Below are positions 38,519 through 43,715 of a stretch of DNA of 43,715 nucleotides, in pieces. Numbering within the stretch: the first letter of the stretch is position 1; each line of letters opens with the position of its first letter. This DNA comes from a virus. The stretch spans positions 1 to 43,715 of the IMG/VR virus record IMGVR_UViG_3300021599_000790; one strand, given 5' to 3'. A model generated the notes under the pieces. That model was given only the letters and a program-made list of their open reading frames with translations. It had not been told where the DNA came from and made no database searches. A program made the translations under genes and the position numbers.

Positions 38519-39015
38519 TTAAGGATATATGGGAAGGACCAAGATATACAACTGAAGAATTAAATGCGAGATTAAAATTCTTTATTGGTGTCGTTTTAGG
38601 CCTAACACTATTTGGTATTGTTTTCGTAGTATTATACAGTTTAATTTTTGTTACTCAGCCGATGAATGGTATGAGTCCTGTGGATAATAAATTCTTTGAG
38701 TTAATTATTCCAATTGCAACATTCTTAACTGGTACATTATCAGGTATTATGTTGGCAGGTGATGACAAAGACTTGAGAGCAAAAGCACTTGATGCTGCTA
38801 ACAAGCCATATACACCACCACCTTCGCCACCACCATCACCGTCACAGAAAAGAATTGAACCAACTTTAAGTGAAGCAGCCGCCGCTCGTGCATCAACACC
38901 ATCAAATCCGTTTGAATCTGCAATGGACGATGTGTTAAATAGTTTTGCTCCTGCTGTTGCATCGGGATTCGGTGGTAAAGAAGCGCCTGCACAACCAGAT
39001 CATCCTGAAAAATAA
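38515..39015 (+). CDS. Two-TM membrane protein with proline-rich tail
   Basis: This 166-aa protein has an N-terminal KDIWEGPRYTTEELNARLKF, then two membrane helices (about 22-48 and 62-82) and a cytoplasmic tail with a PPPSPPPSPSQ run and an acidic/alanine region. It is coupled to the lipoprotein and to a second small membrane protein. By position it is a holin or antiholin candidate, but the long Pro-rich tail is unusual for holins. The family occurs in T4-like aquatic phages without a known function. Confidence 0.6.
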   Translation: MIKDIWEGPRYTTEELNARLKFFIGVVLGLTLFGIVFVVLYSLIFVTQPMNGMSPVDNKFFELIIPIATFLTGTLSGIMLAGDDKDLRAKALDAANKPYTPPPSPPPSPSQKRIEPTLSEAAAARASTPSNPFESAMDDVLNSFAPAVASGFGGKEAPAQPDHPEK

Positions 39016-39242
39016 TGAGTCTATTAATCAAGATGCTCTCAGGAGAGGGTGAAAATAATCCAAGTAGCAAGAGAGTAATTACGTTTCTAGCGTTTTTACT
39101 TCTTGCTACGGGGTTTATTGCAGAAATGTTTTTTGAAAGAAAAGTAAACCATAGTACCTACGAAACAATGATGTATATTGTTATTGGTGGTTTAGGGTTT
39201 ACCGCATCCGAAAAATTTACTAAAAAGGAAAATACAAAATGA
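39015..39242 (+). CDS. Small two-TM membrane protein (holin-like)
   Basis: The 75-aa protein has two hydrophobic helices (about 20-38: VITFLAFLLLATGFIAEMFF; and 48-63: TMMYIVIGGLGFTASE) and a lysine-rich C-terminus (KFTKKENTK), the size and charge pattern of class II holins. It overlaps both neighbours (TAATG and ATGA). In the lysis region it is the best holin candidate; the evidence is context and topology only. Confidence 0.6.
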   Translation: MSLLIKMLSGEGENNPSSKRVITFLAFLLLATGFIAEMFFERKVNHSTYETMMYIVIGGLGFTASEKFTKKENTK

Positions 39243-39418
39243 ATTACCTATTCGCTTTAGCAATTGCGCTATTTCTTGCCACATCAGTATATGCAGCAGA
39301 AGAAAAGAAAGTTTGTGTCAAAGAATATGACAACAAAACTAAAAAAGAAAAAGAAGTGTGCAAAACTATCAAAGTTCATAAGAAACTAGAAGGCACAAAG
39401 ATTCCTGAGAAAAAGTAA
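39239..39418 (+). CDS. Small secreted lysine-rich peptide
   Basis: ATG 39239 overlaps the previous stop (ATGA). The 59-aa product has a signal peptide (NYLFALAIALFLATSVYAAE) with an AxA-type cleavage site after VYA (about residue 19). The 40-residue mature part is lysine-rich with two Cys (VCVKEYD and EVCKTIK). It would act in the periplasm, perhaps as a disulfide-linked basic peptide during lysis; this is inference. Confidence 0.65.
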   Translation: MNYLFALAIALFLATSVYAAEEKKVCVKEYDNKTKKEKEVCKTIKVHKKLEGTKIPEKK

Positions 39419-39430
39419 TAGAGACATAAA

Positions 39431-40150
39431 ATGCCTTTAACTAGAATAACATCCGACAATATTTCAAATACTACAATTGAAATACAGGATCTAAGTGTAA
39501 ACACTGTAAATGCTCTAATGTACACAGCAAATACCGCTGTTAGTGCTAGTGGTGTTACTGCTGGAACTTATGGAAGTATAGGAACATCTCCTATTATAGT
39601 AGTTAATGATCAAGGTAGATTGACTTCAGCTCAAGAAAATATAGAATTTTTACTATATCGATTAAATTCTACTAGAGTTGGTTCCAATGCAACTGGAGCT
39701 CAAAGTATTTTTGGTGTTAGTGCTAATTTGGAAACAAACACACAATATGAAATAGAAGGATTGTATGCCCTGTCAAAAACGGCAGGAACTACATCTCATA
39801 ACTTTTCTATTGGCTTTGGTGGAACCGCAACATTTAATAATGTAGCTTATCTATCTTCATTCAAATACAATACAACTAGTTTTTTAGCAGCTCCAACAAC
39901 CGATGGTTTACATTCTTTTATACAAGGAACAACTACAACTCAGATTTTATCCGCAATAGTTTCTGCTGGCACATACATAGCAATAACTATAAGAGGAAGT
40001 TTAAGTGTTAATGAAGCAGGTACATTAATACCACAATATTCTTTGAGTGCCGCTCCTGGCGGCGCATATACTGTAGCTATAGGAAGTTATTTTAAATTAA
40101 CTAAGGTTGGATCTGCCGGTTCCAATATTTCTGTTGGTAGTTGGTCTTAA
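39431..40150 (+). CDS. Tail-fibre-like protein
   Basis: This 239-aa protein begins PLTRITSDNISNTTIEIQDL and has GVTAGTYGSIGTSPIIVVND and QGRLTSAQENIEF, a repeat unit typical of phage tail-fibre proteins. The C-terminal half is Thr/Ser/Gly/Ala-rich beta structure resembling a receptor-binding head domain (GLYALSKTAGTTSHNFSIGF, then SLSVNEAGTLIPQYSLSA). It starts the adhesin block at the window end. Confidence 0.68.
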   Translation: MPLTRITSDNISNTTIEIQDLSVNTVNALMYTANTAVSASGVTAGTYGSIGTSPIIVVNDQGRLTSAQENIEFLLYRLNSTRVGSNATGAQSIFGVSANLETNTQYEIEGLYALSKTAGTTSHNFSIGFGGTATFNNVAYLSSFKYNTTSFLAAPTTDGLHSFIQGTTTTQILSAIVSAGTYIAITIRGSLSVNEAGTLIPQYSLSAAPGGAYTVAIGSYFKLTKVGSAGSNISVGSWS

Positions 40151-40165
40151 TTTTTTGGAGAAAAG

Positions 40166-40531
40166 ATGGCACATTTTGCACAATTGGATGAAAACAACAC
40201 AGTTATTCAAGTTATCGTCGTTCATAATAATGAATTAATGATGGACGGCCAAGAGAATGAAACAAAAGGTATTTTGTTTTGTAAATCGTTGTATGGTGAA
40301 GAAACACGATGGAAACAAACATCATATAACGGAACTATGAGAAAAAATTATGCAGGTTTTGGTTATACGTATGATGCACAAAGAGATGCATTTATACCAC
40401 CGAAACCTTTTAATAGTTGGGTATTGAATGAAACCACTTGTTTGTGGGAAGCACCAACACCATACCCAACAGATGGTGAAAGATACTATTGGGATGAAGA
40501 AACGACCAGCTGGGTGCTCAGTACGGTATGA
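40166..40531 (+). CDS. Tail-fibre-associated conserved phage protein
   Basis: This 121-aa protein has AHFAQLDENNTVIQVIVVHN, RWKQTSYNGTMRKNYAGFGY, TYDAQRDAFIPPKPFNSWVL and the ending YYWDEETTSWV, a widespread family found beside tail-fibre genes in aquatic phages. It probably caps or assists a fibre. An initiation signal TTTTTTGGAG (40151-40160) precedes ATG. It overlaps the IPT gene (ATGA). Confidence 0.75.
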   Translation: MAHFAQLDENNTVIQVIVVHNNELMMDGQENETKGILFCKSLYGEETRWKQTSYNGTMRKNYAGFGYTYDAQRDAFIPPKPFNSWVLNETTCLWEAPTPYPTDGERYYWDEETTSWVLSTV

Positions 40532-40896
40532 CAACCTACGTCAACAGTGGTAACTTTGAACAAACAACAATTGATGAATTCTCAGGACCAAAGATAACTT
40601 CAATTACTGTAACGAACAGTAGTTATGTTGCCACTGGAGCAACAACAATATCTACAAGTGGTGGATATGTACAAATAGTAGGAACAAGTTTTAGCAGTCC
40701 AATGCAGGTGTTTTTGGATCCAACAGGAACAAATAGAATTCAAAGTACAACTGCTGCAACATCAGTAACATATGTGAACTCAACTACAATTAATGTACAA
40801 CTACCAGCAAAAGCCGCAGGAAATTATACTTGTTTTGTTGTAAGAACGTCAGACGGACAATTTGCAACAAAAATTAACGGATTAACATACGCATGA
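40528..40896 (+). CDS. IPT/TIG immunoglobulin-like domain protein
   Basis: The 122-aa protein is essentially one IPT/TIG-like Ig domain: KITSITVTNSSYVATGATTI, GGYVQIVGTSFSSPMQVFLD, STTINVQLPAKAAGNYTCFV. Such domains occur in phage fibres and adhesins. Its N-terminus (NSGNFEQTTIDEFSGP) is paralogous to that of the next gene (VNIEATTLSSFTGP), so the pair arose by duplication. It overlaps both neighbours by four bases. Confidence 0.7.
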   Translation: MTTYVNSGNFEQTTIDEFSGPKITSITVTNSSYVATGATTISTSGGYVQIVGTSFSSPMQVFLDPTGTNRIQSTTAATSVTYVNSTTINVQLPAKAAGNYTCFVVRTSDGQFATKINGLTYA

Positions 40897-42056
40897 CACA
40901 AAAAATTACATCGGTCAATATTGAAGCAACTACATTAAGTTCATTTACGGGACCAACAATATCCAGTATTGCTATTGCCAATTCAACTTACGTTTTATTA
41001 GATGATACCGCAGTTTCAAATGCTGGTGGTTATGCTGTCATTACAGGAAGTAACTTCACAAGTGGCGCCCAAGTTTTATTTGGTAGTACACCAGCAACAG
41101 CAGTTACTTTTGTTAATTCAACTACATTAAATGTTCAAGTGCCTGAATTGACAGCAGGTAGTTACGTTACCTATGTACAAAATGCGGATGGTTCTACTGC
41201 AATCAGGTTGAATGGTATCACCTCAAGTCCTATACCTGTTTGGGCTACAGGAAGTACATTGACACCTCAAACTGATGGTGTTGCTATTTCTGTTCAATTA
41301 TCGGCAACATCTGATTCGAGTGTTGTATATTCTGTAGCTAACGGCAGTTCTTTGCCTTCTGGAACAACATTAGATTCAAATGGTTTGTTTAGTGGTACGA
41401 TTTCTGGATTAAGTGGTGATACAACATATAATTTTAGTGTAAATGCAATTGATGCTGAAAATCAAGAAACACTAAGATCATTCAGTGTAACGGTGGTTTC
41501 AGGAGATCCGTTTTTTAAAGATACTGTATTGTTGTTGAATGGTGAAACAAGTAATAATACATGGATTACTGATGTAAGCACAAATAAATTTGCACTTACG
41601 GTGGCTGGTGATACACGACCAAACGCATTTAGTCCGTATGGAACTGTTCGGAGTAATTATTTTGACGGTACTGGTGATTGGTTATCATTAACAAGCCAAG
41701 CTAATCTAGCATTAGGCACTACAGATTTTACAATAGAATTTTGGGTTTATATAGCATTAAATACGATACCAACTAATATTACATTTTACGATCAACGTAA
41801 CAATACCAATGGATTTTCAGTGGTGCAGCCTGTTATTGAGTTGACTTCGGGTACTGGATATGCATGGTATTCCGAAGCCGCAAATAAGATAACAACAGGT
41901 ACTTCCGTAGTAAGATTAAATGCATGGCAACATGTGGCTGTATCTAGGTCGGGTACTACTACTAGAATGTTTATAGATGGAGTTCAAGCTGGAAGCAGTT
42001 TCACTGATACACTAAATTATCCAGCAGGAAGTCCGTTTATTAACCTGTCAATCTAA
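40893..42056 (+). CDS. IPT-cadherin-like-LamG adhesin (frame broken near the end)
   Basis: The 387-aa product has an IPT domain (about 20-105, GGYAVITGSNFTSGAQVLFG), a putative Ig/cadherin-like domain (about 112-200, NGLFSGTISGLSGDTTYNFS), and a LamG/concanavalin-like domain (VRSNYFDGTGDWLSLTSQA, FTIEFWVYIALNTIPTNITF, LNAWQHVAVSRSGTTTRMFI). The LamG domain stops early at PFINLSI; the rest of a LamG array continues in another frame (42037 onward). About 40 residues expected between the hit strand and LLTCQS are missing, so a deletion or frame change occurred near 42036. It is likely a tail-fibre adhesin. Confidence 0.65.
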   Translation: MTQKITSVNIEATTLSSFTGPTISSIAIANSTYVLLDDTAVSNAGGYAVITGSNFTSGAQVLFGSTPATAVTFVNSTTLNVQVPELTAGSYVTYVQNADGSTAIRLNGITSSPIPVWATGSTLTPQTDGVAISVQLSATSDSSVVYSVANGSSLPSGTTLDSNGLFSGTISGLSGDTTYNFSVNAIDAENQETLRSFSVTVVSGDPFFKDTVLLLNGETSNNTWITDVSTNKFALTVAGDTRPNAFSPYGTVRSNYFDGTGDWLSLTSQANLALGTTDFTIEFWVYIALNTIPTNITFYDQRNNTNGFSVVQPVIELTSGTGYAWYSEAANKITTGTSVVRLNAWQHVAVSRSGTTTRMFIDGVQAGSSFTDTLNYPAGSPFINLSI

Positions 42057-43715
42057 TCGTTTAATTGATAATAGTACAAATAACTTTACAATTACAAGAA
42101 ACGGTGATGTATTAGTAAGCAACTTTGGTCCTTTTGTTGAAACAGACACAACAACAGGCAGTGGTTATTTTGATGGTACTGGAGATTATATAGATGCACC
42201 AAGCAATGTAGCATTTACACTTGGTACATCAGATTTTACAATAGAAGGTTATCTATACTTAATTTCAGGAACCACGGGAACACTGTATGATTCAAGAACA
42301 GGCTCGACTACAATATCTCCAGTGATATATTTAAACGCCGGAGCGTTAACTTATTTTGTTGCAGCGAATAGAATTGGTGGACCTACACTAGTTGCTGGAC
42401 AATGGCATCACATTGCAGTTTCACGAAGTGGAACAAGTACAAAATTGTTTTTAAATGGAGAACAAGTAGGATTAACATATACTGATACGAATAATTATGT
42501 TATAGGTGGCCCAAAAATTGGAGCTGGATATAACAACACTAACCTGTTGAACGGTTATATTTCTAATTTAAGAGTATTAAAAGGTACTGCATTATACACA
42601 TCAAACACTGCGCCACCAACTGCACCATTAACCGCAACAGCGGATACGAGTTTACTTACATTACAATCACGCATTGGTGAAAACAATAATAGATTTATCG
42701 ATACTTCTGGTATAAACAGTATTATAACAAGAAGTGGTAATACCTCACAGGGAACATTTAGTCCGTTTCAGATAGGCGGTTGGAGTAATTTTTTTGATGG
42801 TACGGGAGATTACATTTCTACAGCTGATAATGCAGTTTTGAATCCAGGAACTCAAGATTTTGTCATGGAAGCATGGGTTTATTTTACAGGTACAACTGGT
42901 GCCAATCAAGGTATAAACGGCAAAGGAACTGCGGGCACCAATGGATATTCATTCTTTATAACGAACGCTCTAGTCTTAAGTTTCATTTGGAATGGAACGG
43001 GCGGAACAACAATTACTGGAGGAACACTCAGTTTAAATACATGGAATCATGTCGCTGTTGTAAGAAATAATAGCGTAATTCGATTATATTTGAATGGTGT
43101 GGGAGCAGGATCTTCTACTGCATGTACAACTGATATAACATCTACCGCTATCAAATATATTGGCCAAGCTCGTGGTGCTAATCCTATGTTAGGTTACATA
43201 AGTAACTACAGAATGATGAAGGGTTCGCGTCCCTCTGGATATGATGCTACATCGTCATCACTTACAGTACCGTCATTACCATTAACTGATGTCGCTAACA
43301 CTTCAATATTAACTTGTGCTGATAATGCATTTATTGATGATAGTCCAAATAATTTTGCGATTACACGTAACGGTGATGCATCGGTGCAACCGTTTAATCC
43401 ATTTAAAGCACATACAATAGTACCCAATACTCGTAGTGTTTATTTTGATGGGACAGGGGATTATCTGTCTACCCCAGACAGCACTGCTTTTGATTTTGGT
43501 ACTGGGTCATTAACTGTAGAAGCGTGGATTTATACTGGTGTAAAAGTTGATTATCAAAGTATTGTTGGTTCTTTTGACGGTTCCAGTAATGGGTGGTATT
43601 TACACACAAATTCATTAGGAACTATTACATATGGACTAACTCCAAGTGCCCCATATAATGGAACGATCCAAGTTTGCAACAATGCATGGAATCACATTGC
43701 GATGGTTCGTAATGG
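42037..43715 (+). pseudogene. Out-of-frame continuation: LamG repeats of the same adhesin (3' end beyond window)
   Basis: In frame from 42037 the sequence encodes LLTCQSNRLIDNSTNNFTIT and then at least three further LamG-like units up to the window end without a stop. Each has YFDGTGDY, an aromatic strand (TIEGYLYL, VMEAWVYF, TVEAWIYT), a WxHxAV strand, and LxxNG. Between units are linkers like LNGYISNLRVLKGTALYT and SLLTLQS/SILTCAD. No start codon suits it alone; it belongs to the 40893 gene but is in a different frame. It may be a broken gene, an assembly error or, less likely, programmed frameshifting. The array would be a glycan-binding fibre. Confidence 0.65.

Noticed and set aside
42036-42045. 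Programmed ribosomal frameshift in the LamG adhesin
   Set aside because: No typical slippery heptamer or downstream pseudoknot was seen and about 40 residues of the unit are missing, which frameshifting would not restore.
1-43715. tRNA genes, CRISPR arrays, insertion sequences, integrase or attachment sites
   Set aside because: I looked for cloverleaf-like GTTCGA arms, regular spaced repeats and transposase or recombinase motifs and saw none I could support. Intergenic space is very small.

Overview
This window is a contiguous piece of a T4-like tailed phage genome (myovirus type, related in gene content to T4-like cyanophages and other aquatic T4-like phages). Evidence: the T4 replication core is present and syntenic (sliding clamp gp45, clamp loader gp44 and gp62, RegA, family B polymerase gp43, UvsX, gp41 helicase). 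All genes lie on the + strand, are tightly packed with many ATGA/TAATG overlaps, and the DNA is AT-rich. No tRNA, CRISPR array, insertion sequence or integrase was seen, and no gap without a gene exceeds about 120 bases. The host cannot be read directly. The phage IscU looks like a beta/gammaproteobacterial IscU and no photosynthesis gene is present, so an aquatic proteobacterium is my inference.

Layout. 1-2630: end of a CobS/MoxR-like AAA ATPase, an HTH protein with its own consensus promoter, pseudoknot leader and terminator, a glycosyltransferase, a dATP/dGTP diphosphohydrolase-like protein and gp45. 2640-7230: ParB-like protein, gp44, a membrane protein, an extra AAA+ ATPase, gp62, RegA and a 59-aa ORF. 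7262-9869: Hsp20 and nucleotide-metabolism genes (dCMP deaminase, cytidylyltransferase, MazG-like) plus small conserved ORFs. 9870-17433: gp43, a four-TM protein, UvsX, a small ORF, gp41, a membrane protein and a conserved DUF4338-like protein. 17476-21445: a nuclease-like protein, a ligase-superfamily-like protein, small ORFs, an IscU Fe-S scaffold and a HAD phosphatase. 21464-27517: eight genes for glycan or surface chemistry (glycosyltransferase-like proteins, methyltransferase, choline-kinase-like kinase, nucleotidyltransferase-HAD fusion, 2OG-Fe(II) oxygenase). 27586-35009: large modular late proteins. 35048-36895: virion or conserved small proteins. 36882-39418: lysis region (i-spanin-like, two lipoproteins, GH19 endolysin, holin-like membrane proteins, a secreted peptide). 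39431-end: tail-fibre or adhesin genes with IPT and LamG domains, the last broken by a frame change and running off the window.

Regulation visible in the sequence: five sigma70-type promoters with exactly 17-bp spacers serve the replication half (285, 3733, 6984, 9117, 14474). Three T4-late-type NATAAATA motifs precede the late blocks (17443, 27538, 35010).

The most interesting signal is the set of modular late proteins at 18540 and 27586-35009. Several begin with a short MK(F/T)xx(F/Y/L)LxE-type leader like the capsid-targeting peptide of T4 internal proteins. Their domains are separated by (L/I)xE-(A/G/S) sites like those cut by the T4 prohead protease. I infer polyproteins packaged into the head and cut into separate cargo: an NMNAT-like enzyme, a P-loop kinase, a HicA-like domain, a ligase-like enzyme and several basic modules. 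Other notable points are IscU, a nested gene at 29804-30094, an H-type pseudoknot leader, an in-frame TGA in the spanin gene and a probable deletion in the LamG array.
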